Assembly (NCBI RefSeq): GCF_014107495.1
Contig: NZ_CP041969.1
Coordinates: 1,364,001 to 1,428,000 of the forward strand
Length of the DNA: 64,000 nt
From: Cohnella cholangitidis
GTDB lineage: Bacteria > Bacillota > Bacilli > Paenibacillales > Paenibacillaceae
Direction: 5' to 3'
Part shown: in pieces, positions 1 to 7,365 of the stretch
Layout of the letters: each line of letters begins with the position of its first letter
Position numbering within the stretch: the first letter of the stretch is position 1
The notes under the pieces: model-generated
Told to the model about the DNA's origin: nothing
What the model saw: only the letters and a program-made list of their open reading frames with translations
Databases searched by the model: none
Made by a program: the position numbers and the translations under genes

Positions 1-71
1 TCGGACACCTGCACGGTTCCTTGCGTTTGCAGAAGATCTAATATCGATTGATGGCGCGTTATGGCAAGCAT
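1..71 (-). CDS. DeoR/GlpR-family transcriptional regulator, N-terminal fragment
   Basis: Only the first 23 codons lie in the window; the gene runs off the left edge. The ATG at 71 is preceded by a good GGAGG site. The peptide begins MLAITRHQSILDLLQTQG and continues TVQVS, which matches the start of the DeoR-type winged helix (RHQ-IL--L---G-V-V). These proteins are sugar-phosphate-responsive repressors. It lies just downstream of kduI in the same direction, so it is probably a KdgR-like regulator co-transcribed with kduI. The family call is moderately safe; the ligand is inference. Confidence 0.65.
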   Translation of the reverse strand, partial: MLAITRHQSILDLLQTQGTVQVS

Positions 72-102
72 GATAAGGGGTTCCTCCCGAAGTCAGTTGC
101 TT

Positions 103-933
103 TTACTTTAACGCATCCATCGGGACGACATCCATATCTTTAAACGTATAATTTTCTCCGGCCATCGCCCAGATGAACGCATAGCTGCTCGTGCCGGCTC
201 CGGAATGAATCGACCAAGCCGGAGAAATGATCGCTTGTTCGTTAGCGACGACCAAATGGCGCGTCTCGTTCGGTTCGCCCATGAAATGGAACACTCTCGC
301 GTCCGCGTTCATGTCGAAATACAAGTACGCTTCCATGCGGCGATCGTGAATGTGCGCCGGCATCGTATTCCATACGCTGCCCGGTTTAAACAAAGTAACT
401 CCAAGCATGAGCTGGCAGCTCTGAACGCCGTTCTCGTGGATGATCTGATGGATCGTGCGCTCGTTGGACGATTCAAGGGAACCGAGGTTCAACGTGTTCG
501 CCTCTTGCACGGATACTTTGCGAGTCGAATAAGTCGCATGGGCAAGCGCGGACGTGAAATAAATTTTGGCCGGCTCCGACGAGTTGCCGCTGGACAGCTT
601 CAAATCGCGCGCCCCTTTGCCTACGTACAACGTATCGAGCTTGCCTAACGTGTACCGTTCTCCGTCCACTTCGATGACGGCTTCTCCGCCGATATTAATA
701 AAGCCGACTTCTCTGCGCTCCAGAAAATATTCCGTTTTGAGCACGTCCGCCGCTTCGATCGTTAACGTTTCCTTCACCGGCAATGCGCCGCCGATGATCA
801 AACGGTCGTCATGCGCGTACACCATTTTCACTTGATCGGCTTGAAATAGGCTTTCGATTAAATATTGCTGGCGGAGCCTCGCCGTGTCGTAATGCTTGGC
901 ATCTGCCGGATTCGTCGAATGTCTGATTTCCAT
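103..933 (-). CDS. kduI: 5-dehydro-4-deoxy-D-glucuronate isomerase (KduI)
   Basis: Cytoplasmic cupin enzyme that converts 5-dehydro-4-deoxy-D-glucuronate (the open form of unsaturated uronate released by GH88/GH105 enzymes) to 3-deoxy-D-glycero-2,5-hexodiulosonate in pectin and glycosaminoglycan catabolism. The 276-residue length is the family norm. The expected zinc ligands are present as H194 and H196 (AHIHDRR), E201 and H243 (WSIHSG), each two residues lower than the ligands of the E. coli enzyme. The ATG at 933 has a GGGGGA ribosome site. A DeoR-type regulator gene follows. A GH88 gene at 2.8-4.0 kb could supply the substrate. Confidence 0.95.
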   Translation of the reverse strand: MEIRHSTNPADAKHYDTARLRQQYLIESLFQADQVKMVYAHDDRLIIGGALPVKETLTIEAADVLKTEYFLERREVGFINIGGEAVIEVDGERYTLGKLDTLYVGKGARDLKLSSGNSSEPAKIYFTSALAHATYSTRKVSVQEANTLNLGSLESSNERTIHQIIHENGVQSCQLMLGVTLFKPGSVWNTMPAHIHDRRMEAYLYFDMNADARVFHFMGEPNETRHLVVANEQAIISPAWSIHSGAGTSSYAFIWAMAGENYTFKDMDVVPMDALK

Positions 934-958
934 TGGAACATCCCCCTAGTTCGTTTTC

Positions 959-999
959 GTTCGAATTTATTATAACACACCTTTTCGAACATTTGTGAA
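959..999 (-). promoter_or_regulatory. kduI promoter with flanking inverted repeat
   Basis: On the minus strand a perfect TATAAT (969-974) lies 19 bp after TTCACA (994-999). The -10 box is bracketed by a perfect 7-bp inverted repeat, GTTCGAA (959-965) and TTCGAAC (984-990), a plausible operator for the adjacent DeoR-type repressor. The promoter is read from the sequence; repressor binding is inference. Confidence 0.5.
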
Positions 1000-1038
1000 C
1001 AAAAAAACAAAATCCATTCGCCAGCCAAGGCACTTTTT

Positions 1039-1560
1039 TGGCCTTCATTTGCCGGGCCTTCGTTCGGTCATTTCGCAAACTTGAACACAGAATTCGCGGT
1101 CAGGGATTTCAAAGACGGTTGGCGTTTCTTAGACTTTGCGTTTATTACGGAAGGCTATAAAATCTGCATCGAGATCGACAGCTACGGAACGCATTGGAGG
1201 GATTTGGACCGTTATCAATTCGCCGATCATTTAATTCTGCAAAATCATCTCGTGGTCGACGGTTGGATCGTAATGAGATTTTCTTACGACGATAAGATAA
1301 ACCGCGTCGCTGCCAGCAAATCCTCCAACAATTATTCGGCAGATTAAGCGGCATGAATCCGATTGGGCTTACGCCTTCCGAGAGCCATATATGAACTGGC
1401 CTGCGCGAACGATTCGCCAATTACGCCTTCGTTAACGGCTTCAAAGCTTGGCATACATAGAAAAACGGCCGCAAGGCACCTGCACGCTCTTAAAGAAAAA
1501 GGATTATTATCTTCTCTCGCCAAGGAAAGGAAAGCAACCGAATCGTTCGGTATCAAGTGA
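1039..1560 (+). pseudogene. Decayed DUF559-type (restriction-endonuclease-like) protein with C-terminal HTH
   Basis: Three successive reading-frame pieces reconstruct one protein. Frame 1 (1039-1302) reads FGHFANLNTEF, RDFKDGWRFLDFAFI and YKICIEIDSYGTHWRDLDR..QFADHLILQNHLVVDGW, typical of the Vsr/DUF559 nuclease-like fold (D-IEIDG-G-HW). The frame then shifts to RRCQQILQQLFGRLSG, and a third frame from about 1363 to 1560 carries an HTH-like stretch (LTASKLGIHRKTAARHLHALKEKG). The N-terminal portion is missing and no start codon with a ribosome site is visible. Related full-length proteins are common single-copy or multicopy genes in Paenibacillaceae, from memory. I call it a relic with at least two frameshifts. 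Confidence 0.6.
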
Positions 1561-1644
1561 CGTCATCGGATTTCCGCGCCATTAACTTAAAGGAACGATA
1601 ATGGGCCCTATTTGGGAGCGGTCGGTTCGGTATTGCAGAAGACA

Positions 1645-1676
1645 AACAAGACCGCCGTATAGTCGGCAGTCTTGTT
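1645..1676. other. Hairpin downstream of yunB and the DUF559 relic
   Basis: An imperfect palindrome AACAAGAC...GTCTTGTT with an inner GCCG/CGGC stem sits between the convergent relic (plus strand) and yunB (minus strand). There is no clear T tract on either side, so it is at best a weak bidirectional terminator. Confidence 0.35.
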
Positions 1677-1744
1677 CGATCTTCGCAAACCGGCAGAAGC
1701 ATTGATATGTGCGCCGGTAAAACCTCATCGAATGGAATTCCCCT

Positions 1745-2695
1745 TCAGTGGTCAGCTTGAGAGGCCGGCTTCTCGGGCGCATTATTCGGCGTAGGAAGAG
1801 CTATCGACGGAGCTTGCGCCGCGCCGTTGCCGACGGGGTTTCCGTTATAGTCGTAATAATACGTCGGGACGTCCCCGACCACTAACGCGTAAGAAAGAGG
1901 GATTTTCGTTTCCAGCGTTTCCGGTTCCTTATCGAACGGGATTACGACGGAAATTTCCGTACGGATTCGCACGAATACTTCCACGAGCAGCATATTGATG
2001 CCCGCTTCGCTGGATTCCGTCTCGACGTCTACCTTAACGACGCTGGCGGGATGAAATTTTACGGCCACGCTTGGCCCGATCGAGGAGATGAACGGACTAT
2101 TCAAAGCGTGCCCGACCGGAATATGCTCCGGAACCTCCTCGCTCTCCTTAAGCACGCGGTTAACGACGTCGATCGTCTTGGCCGTAATCGCCATCTGCTG
2201 CTTGTAGTCGATCTCGAATCCGGTAATTTTTCCTCCCTCGCCGGACTTCCAGCGGATCAGCTTATCCGAATCGGCCGTTTGCGCGATTTCTTCCTTAATC
2301 GCCGCGTTAATCGCTTCCGTCGCCAATTGGTGAACTCGGATTTTGGCCAGGAACATGAGCGGCTGCCGCAGCTCCCGATCCAGGAAGATCGTCCCTTGGA
2401 TAATCAGGAACGCGATCGCCAAAGCCATGATCAGCCAAAAATGTTTGCGCCTCATCTTGCGTCTAGGCCGTCTGGGCGTCCACCGCTTCGCCGGCGTATA
2501 ACCGGAACCGGAGCTCGGGCCGCTTCCCGGAACGGTGAATCGCCTGCGCGTCCCCCACTTGCGCGGAGTCTGTCGCGATGGCGAACCGTTGCGAAAGAAA
2601 ACGCCCCCCCTCCCCCATTTGCGGGGAAGCAGCTTCGGAAGCGAACCGTTTCGCAAAAACGACAAATCGAGTCCCCTGCCCCATTTCCTGCGCAT
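1745..2695 (-). CDS. yunB: Sporulation protein YunB with unusual basic N-terminal extension
   Basis: YunB is a sigma-E-controlled membrane protein required for full sporulation in Bacillus. Residues 85-105 form a single membrane helix, followed by the family core (RELRQPLMFLAKIRVHQLA..AINAAI, then KFHPASVVKV and VRIRTEISVVIPF). I chose the ATG at 2695 because GGGAGG lies 8 nt upstream. The internal ATG at 2453-2455, just before the helix, has no ribosome site. The chosen start adds about 80 cytosolic residues, rich in Arg/Gly, with about 2.5 copies of a roughly 20-residue RKWGRG...FRNGS repeat encoded by a DNA repeat. This extension is not part of the family as I know it. Confidence 0.85.
   Translation of the reverse strand: MRRKWGRGLDLSFLRNGSLPKLLPRKWGRGGVFFRNGSPSRQTPRKWGTRRRFTVPGSGPSSGSGYTPAKRWTPRRPRRKMRRKHFWLIMALAIAFLIIQGTIFLDRELRQPLMFLAKIRVHQLATEAINAAIKEEIAQTADSDKLIRWKSGEGGKITGFEIDYKQQMAITAKTIDVVNRVLKESEEVPEHIPVGHALNSPFISSIGPSVAVKFHPASVVKVDVETESSEAGINMLLVEVFVRIRTEISVVIPFDKEPETLETKIPLSYALVVGDVPTYYYDYNGNPVGNGAAQAPSIALPTPNNAPEKPASQADH
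2553..2690. repeat. 60-66 bp direct repeats inside the 5' end of yunB
   Basis: CCCCAYTT recurs at 2553, 2613 and 2679, and GCGAACCGTT recurs at 2581 and 2641, exactly 60 bp apart. GCGAA-N4-TTCGC also forms a small palindrome. The repeats stay in frame with yunB and produce the RKWGRG repeats of the N-terminal extension. They look like an in-frame insertion or expansion of an extragenic-type repeat. Confidence 0.6.
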
Positions 2696-2807
2696 CGCTT
2701 ATCCCTCCCAGCTCTAAGCCCCCGGCGGGGTCGTCCTCGGGATTCCATGGTTCAAGCTTATGCGCGGCCAGGAAGAAAAAGATCAACCACTTCCCAATAA
2801 TCGCAAA

Positions 2808-3953
2808 CTACCAAATTAGAAAATGCTGTCCTCTTAATCTAAGCACTGCTTCGATAAAGAAATAATCGCCGTAAATGATAGGTACCGCAAAATCTCCGTT
2901 TCTTCCATGATAAGAGCCCGTTCCGTTCGCTACGATCGAATCTTCATCGATATTCCAATTATTGAATCGACGATCCGTCGCCCGCAAAATGTTGATCGCC
3001 GCGTTCAAGTAAAGAGGCTTTTCCAATTCCCCCACTGCATCGGCGATTTCCAACAAGCCGCAAGCGGCGCAAACGCCGGCCGTCGTATCCCAGAGGACAG
3101 GTTCCGCAGGCGCGCGGAAATCGACCAACGGCACGAAATCGGTCATCGCCACGTTAGCAATGAAATAATGGGCGATCTGTTTCGCCGCGGCCAAGTACCG
3201 ATCTTCTTTCGTATGCGCATAACTTAGCGCATATCCGTACAATGCCCAAGACTGGCCTCGCGACCATGATGAACCCGATTCGTAGCCTTGTCCGCCAGGA
3301 GCTTCCACGAAATCGCCGTTTTCCGGATTCATAATCACGATGTGATTGCAAGAACCGTCCGGGCGTACGGTTTGAACCAAAGTCGTGTCCGCATGGTCCT
3401 TCGCGATATAAGCGAATCTCGGATCCCGGGTCTGCTCGCTGGCCCAATAGAGCAGCGGGATGTTCATCATGCAATCCACGATCGTCCAGCCGGTGCAATC
3501 GTCATTCCATGCGCGAATAAACTTGCCTCTCGGATTATATCTTCCGGCCAGCAGATTCGCGGCATGCATGCCGCGCGTTCTAGATTTCTCGTTGCCAGTC
3601 AGCCTGTAATTGGCAACCGCGCTATGAAGCCACATGAAACCCACGTCGTGATGCAGCCCCTCATACCCGTCGAAAGCCTCATCCAGACGCAATTCTACGC
3701 CTTCGGCGGCTGTTTTATATTTCTCTTCCCGGGTCGCATGATACATCTGCCAGAGCATGCCCGGCCAGAACCCGTTCGTCCACCAGTAAATATCGGTTTC
3801 GCCCTTGTCTTCCCGATACTTTCCGTCTACCGGAATGTAAGGAATCCGGTCTCCTACCCGATCGACTTCGGCGGACATCTTCGCTTGCAGCTTGTTCCAA
3901 ACCTCGTCCAACCACGCTTTGTTTTCATCGTTTAACGAATATGTCATTTTCAT
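2808..3953 (-). CDS. GH88 unsaturated glucuronyl hydrolase
   Basis: Intracellular (alpha/alpha)6-barrel enzyme that hydrates the 4,5-unsaturated uronic acid at the non-reducing end of lyase-generated oligosaccharides. The 381-residue length matches Bacillus sp. GL1 UGL (377). The two essential Asp residues of GH88 appear as D103 (HHDVGF) and D160 (WTIVDCMMN). The WSRGQSWALYGYALSY motif is also diagnostic. There is no signal peptide. The gene follows the transporter permeases by 6 bp, so the substrate is imported by that transporter and the product can feed kduI at the left edge. GH105 is the nearest alternative, but the two Asp motifs favour GH88. Confidence 0.88.
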   Translation of the reverse strand: MKMTYSLNDENKAWLDEVWNKLQAKMSAEVDRVGDRIPYIPVDGKYREDKGETDIYWWTNGFWPGMLWQMYHATREEKYKTAAEGVELRLDEAFDGYEGLHHDVGFMWLHSAVANYRLTGNEKSRTRGMHAANLLAGRYNPRGKFIRAWNDDCTGWTIVDCMMNIPLLYWASEQTRDPRFAYIAKDHADTTLVQTVRPDGSCNHIVIMNPENGDFVEAPGGQGYESGSSWSRGQSWALYGYALSYAHTKEDRYLAAAKQIAHYFIANVAMTDFVPLVDFRAPAEPVLWDTTAGVCAACGLLEIADAVGELEKPLYLNAAINILRATDRRFNNWNIDEDSIVANGTGSYHGRNGDFAVPIIYGDYFFIEAVLRLRGQHFLIW

Positions 3954-3959
3954 ATCCCC

Positions 3960-4790
3960 TTATCCCTTAATCGCTCCGGCGGCGACGCCTTTCACGAAAT
4001 ACTTTTGCAGCAGCAGGAACACGATTAGAATCGGCACGACCGACATCGCGGTTCCGGCGAAAATCATATCCCAACGAGAGGAGAACTCGCCGATATAATA
4101 GAAAATTTCGACGACCATCGTCTTCGGTTTGCCTGACGGAAGTACAAGCATCGGCATCAGAAAGTCGTTCCAGATGCCGAGTCCTTGCAGAACGACCATG
4201 GAAGCCGTACACGGTCCAAGCAGCGGAAACACGATTCGCCAGAAAATTCCGACTTTCGTGCAACCGTCGATTTCCGCCGATTCTTCGATCTCGCGGGGGA
4301 TTCCTTTCAGGAAACTGGTGTACAGCAGCACTCCGAAACCGACCGAACCCGCAATGTAAATCAATATCGGACCCGATAAGCTGCCGTACATCCCGAACAT
4401 CTTCAGTTCCTTGAATAACGGAATCATGTAAGCTTGGAACGGAATCATCATCCCTGCCAGGTAATACACGAAAATCATATAGGTCCACTTCTTATTCGTT
4501 CTTTCGATGGCGTATGCCGCCATGGGAATGAGCAGAATCATGAAGAGGATCGATCCGGCCGTTAGAATAAAGCTATTGCCGATGGCCGCGGGAAAGTCCG
4601 TCTTGAACAACAGATGCTTGAACGATTCCACGTACAGCCCTTTAGGGAAAGCAATCGCGTCTCTCAAAATCTCTCCGTTGCTTTTGAAGGCGGACATCAG
4701 ATTGAAGAAAATAGGAAAAAAGAAAATCACGGCGAGCAACAGCGTAACAGCGAATATAAGGACGTCATTCCATTTTTTCCGCTTCTGCAT
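3960..4790 (-). CDS. CUT1 sugar ABC transporter permease (MalG type)
   Basis: 276-residue inner-membrane subunit with six predicted helices. The EAA loop (EESAEIDGCTKVGIFWRIVFPLLGP) contacts the shared ATPase, which is not encoded here, as is usual for CUT1 systems using MsmX. The C-terminus ends KYFVKGVAAGAIKG, typical of MalG/LplC proteins. Its ATG overlaps the stop of the preceding permease (TAATG). With the solute-binding protein upstream and GH88 downstream it forms an importer, probably for unsaturated uronate oligosaccharides (inference from context). Confidence 0.9.
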   Translation of the reverse strand: MQKRKKWNDVLIFAVTLLLAVIFFFPIFFNLMSAFKSNGEILRDAIAFPKGLYVESFKHLLFKTDFPAAIGNSFILTAGSILFMILLIPMAAYAIERTNKKWTYMIFVYYLAGMMIPFQAYMIPLFKELKMFGMYGSLSGPILIYIAGSVGFGVLLYTSFLKGIPREIEESAEIDGCTKVGIFWRIVFPLLGPCTASMVVLQGLGIWNDFLMPMLVLPSGKPKTMVVEIFYYIGEFSSRWDMIFAGTAMSVVPILIVFLLLQKYFVKGVAAGAIKG

Positions 4791-5695
4791 TATAGCTGCA
4801 CCTCTCTTCTGCGAAGCACTTTAATCTGGATGATCGAAACGATCAGAATCAGCAAGAAGAGAACGAGAGCCATCGCCGTGCCGAACCCTTGCCTTAATTC
4901 CCCGAAACCGACTTTGTAGACGATATAGGTCAACGTTTCCGTAGCGAAGCCTGGACCGCCATCGGTCATGACGGCTATTTGGTCGAATATTTTAAGCGAT
5001 CCAATCATGGAAAGCATCATGCACACGGTTACCGCGCCCGCCAGCAACGGGAAGGTGATATGACGGAATTGTTGCCATTTATTCGCGCCGTCAATGCTTG
5101 CCGCTTCGTTTAATTCGGGAGGAACGCCCTGCAAAGCAGCCAAATAAATGATCATGTAATATCCCGCGGACTTCCATACGGTGGACAGGATAATGGACAC
5201 GAGAGCGTAATCCGGATTGCCGAGCCAGTCTGTCTTCAGAGAATCCAGGCCTACTAACTCCAATAACCGATTCAGAACGCCGAAGTTATAATTCAAAATG
5301 ATCGTCCATACGAACCCCATGACAAGCCCGCTTAACAATACCGGGAAATAGAAAATGCTGCGGAATAAATTTTTGAACCAGCGTACTTGATCGACGAGCA
5401 TGGCCAAAGCCAATGCCAGGATGTTTTCCAATATCACCAATGCGATCGTAAGAAGGATCGTATTTTTCAATGCGTTGTGAACCCGTTCGCTGTTCCAAAT
5501 TTCCTCGAAATTCGCCATTCCGATATATCGGACTTCGGAGCTGACGCCATCCCACGAGGTAAAGCTTAAATAAAGGCTGCTGATCGTCGGAGCGATTACG
5601 AAAAAAGTATAAATAAGCAACGAGGGCAGAATGAATAAAACCGAGTAGGATACCCACTTTTTCTTTTTCTTCTTGGGCGCTAATGCCGTTGTCAT
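4790..5695 (-). CDS. CUT1 sugar ABC transporter permease (MalF type)
   Basis: 301-residue permease. A longer in-frame start exists, but the ATG at 5695 has GAGGGAG at ideal spacing and gives MTTALAPKKKKKKW followed by the first helix. Six membrane segments and the EAA loop (LNEAASIDGANKWQQFRHITFPLLAG) are visible. It pairs with the MalG-type subunit encoded immediately downstream, with which it overlaps by one base. The lysine-rich N-terminus is common in Paenibacillaceae MalF proteins. Confidence 0.9.
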   Translation of the reverse strand: MTTALAPKKKKKKWVSYSVLFILPSLLIYTFFVIAPTISSLYLSFTSWDGVSSEVRYIGMANFEEIWNSERVHNALKNTILLTIALVILENILALALAMLVDQVRWFKNLFRSIFYFPVLLSGLVMGFVWTIILNYNFGVLNRLLELVGLDSLKTDWLGNPDYALVSIILSTVWKSAGYYMIIYLAALQGVPPELNEAASIDGANKWQQFRHITFPLLAGAVTVCMMLSMIGSLKIFDQIAVMTDGGPGFATETLTYIVYKVGFGELRQGFGTAMALVLFLLILIVSIIQIKVLRRREVQL

Positions 5696-5723
5696 GCTCT
5701 CACTCCCTCGATAGAGGCTGTAT

Positions 5724-5765
5724 AAAAGGACAACCTCCGCCATTCGGCGGAGGTCGCTCCTTTTG
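5724..5765 (-). terminator. Strong hairpin between binding-protein and permease genes
   Basis: On the minus strand ACCTCCGCC-GAAT-GGCGGAGGT, extended by outer AAAAGGA/TCCTTTT pairing, lies between the solute-binding protein and the MalF-type gene. Such hairpins usually give partial termination or 3' stabilisation, so that the binding protein is made in excess over the permeases. Confidence 0.7.
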
Positions 5766-5795
5766 TTCCGCGGTGCCGGCGTGATGCCTTATGGA

Positions 5796-7145
5796 TTACT
5801 GTTGGTTTGCCTTGACTTCAACGTCGTATTCTTCGTCCGCTTTTTTCATGAACTCGGCCACGTCGCCGTTTTTAACTACCAAATCTTGCATTAGCTTATA
5901 GTACCAATTGCGGAATTGCGGAGGAATTTGGTTCTCGCCCCACCAGTTATTGATGGCAAGGGATTTGGTGATGCCTGGATCGGCCATGATGTCGAGCACC
6001 GTTTGCATTTGTTCCGTAGCCTTGTAGCTGACCGGCTCCTTGGTCGAAGGAATGCCGTTGGACACCTCAAGAAATTTGGAATATTGCTCTGGAGCAAAGA
6101 AGAAACGAATGAACGCGTTAAAGGCTTCTACCTTATCCGCATCTTTGGCTGCATCAGTGGACAGCGACCATCCGGCAGGGGACGGCAAACCGATGACGCT
6201 TACTTTACCTTGACGATCCGGCAATGCATAGTAGCCGAATTCGAAGCTAGGATCCGCTTCTTTGATTTGCGTGAACATCCAAGGTCCGGAGAAGAGCTGC
6301 GCCGCTTTGCCGGAAACCAGAATGGATGCGGTTTGGTTGTCCGCCGTGCTGAGCCAGCCCTTGTCCACGTATTTCGTGAACAGCTCTTTGTAATCCGTCA
6401 TCGCGGCAACGACGTTGGCATCCGTGAAGCTGACGGTTTTCGCCGTGCGTTTGGAGTTCCAATCCGGATCGGCCGCATACACTTGATCGATTAGGAACTT
6501 ATTAAGCCAGAAACCCATATGGAAAATATCTTTGCCGCCAACGACGATCGGGGTAACGCCGGAGGCTTTCAATTTTTCCTGAATCGCCAGGAACTCGTCG
6601 TACGTTTTAGGAAGTTCCGCGACTCCGGCATCCGCATAAGCTTTCTTGCTGTATATGATCCCTTGAGGAGCGTTAAGCGTAATCGGAGCGTTGTATTTTT
6701 TGCCGTCGACTTCCGGAAGAGTGCTGAAGAGCTCCGTCAAACCCGCCGGAAGTTCGGCGATTTTACCCGCATCGGCGAAAACTTTCGTATCTCTCATCTC
6801 GACGATATCCGGGAACTCGCCTACCGCGTCTTTCGTTTTCAACCAATCAAGATAAGAAGATGACGTCCCCTCGCTCGTGTCGACGATTTTAATGTTCGGG
6901 TTCGCCGCGGTGAATGCCGCGATCGTATCGCTGATCGCTTTCTTGCCCGCAGGATCTCCCGTGGCATATCCGATCGTCAGCTTGACTTCTTTGTTCGCAT
7001 CGGAAGGGGAAGCGCTTTCGGTTCCCGCCGGTTGAGAACCCGATGCGGAAGGAGATGCGTTGTTATTGTTTCCGCCGCAAGCGGACAAAACGAGAGATAG
7101 TACGAGCATTATAGAAAGCAGTTGAAACACCGATTTCTTAGCCAT
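5796..7145 (-). CDS. Sugar ABC transporter substrate-binding lipoprotein
   Basis: 449-residue lipoprotein. The ATG at 7145 (MAKKSVFQLL) has a GGGAGG site; an upstream in-frame start has none and would bury the signal sequence. The lipobox LSAC gives a lipid-anchored Cys, followed by a Ser/Ala/Asn-rich linker and a SBP_bac_1/8 type fold (KVKLTIGY-like strand, YSKKAYADAG, SGKAAQLFSGPWMF). It would capture oligosaccharides outside the cell for the two downstream permeases. The substrate is inferred from GH88, not seen. Confidence 0.9.
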   Translation of the reverse strand: MAKKSVFQLLSIMLVLSLVLSACGGNNNNASPSASGSQPAGTESASPSDANKEVKLTIGYATGDPAGKKAISDTIAAFTAANPNIKIVDTSEGTSSSYLDWLKTKDAVGEFPDIVEMRDTKVFADAGKIAELPAGLTELFSTLPEVDGKKYNAPITLNAPQGIIYSKKAYADAGVAELPKTYDEFLAIQEKLKASGVTPIVVGGKDIFHMGFWLNKFLIDQVYAADPDWNSKRTAKTVSFTDANVVAAMTDYKELFTKYVDKGWLSTADNQTASILVSGKAAQLFSGPWMFTQIKEADPSFEFGYYALPDRQGKVSVIGLPSPAGWSLSTDAAKDADKVEAFNAFIRFFFAPEQYSKFLEVSNGIPSTKEPVSYKATEQMQTVLDIMADPGITKSLAINNWWGENQIPPQFRNWYYKLMQDLVVKNGDVAEFMKKADEEYDVEVKANQQ

Positions 7146-7339
7146 GTAAGATGAACCTCCCTTTGTATGTTCGAGCCTATCGGAATTGCCGAATGACGTG
7201 CGCATCATCATCGGTTTCGCATTTCCTTGGTTCTAACTTTATCATCGATGCCAATTCCGATGAATGAAGTTTTTTAAGCCCCGTATGATAGTAATTTAAG
7301 GTGTGTCGATCCGGGCCCGAGAATACGGCACCGGAACGC

Positions 7340-7363
7340 AAAAGACCGGTTTCCCGGTCTTTT
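7340..7363 (-). terminator. Terminator after the first response regulator
   Basis: AAAAGACCGG-N4-CCGGTCTTTT begins 3 bp after the stop of the YesN-like gene. The arms themselves supply A and T tracts, so it may work in both directions. It separates regulatory from transport transcription. Confidence 0.75.
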
Positions 7364-7365
7364 GG

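Noticed and set aside
2051..2800. 249-codon plus-strand open frame over yunB
   Set aside because: It is the antisense shadow of yunB and contains no recognisable domain.
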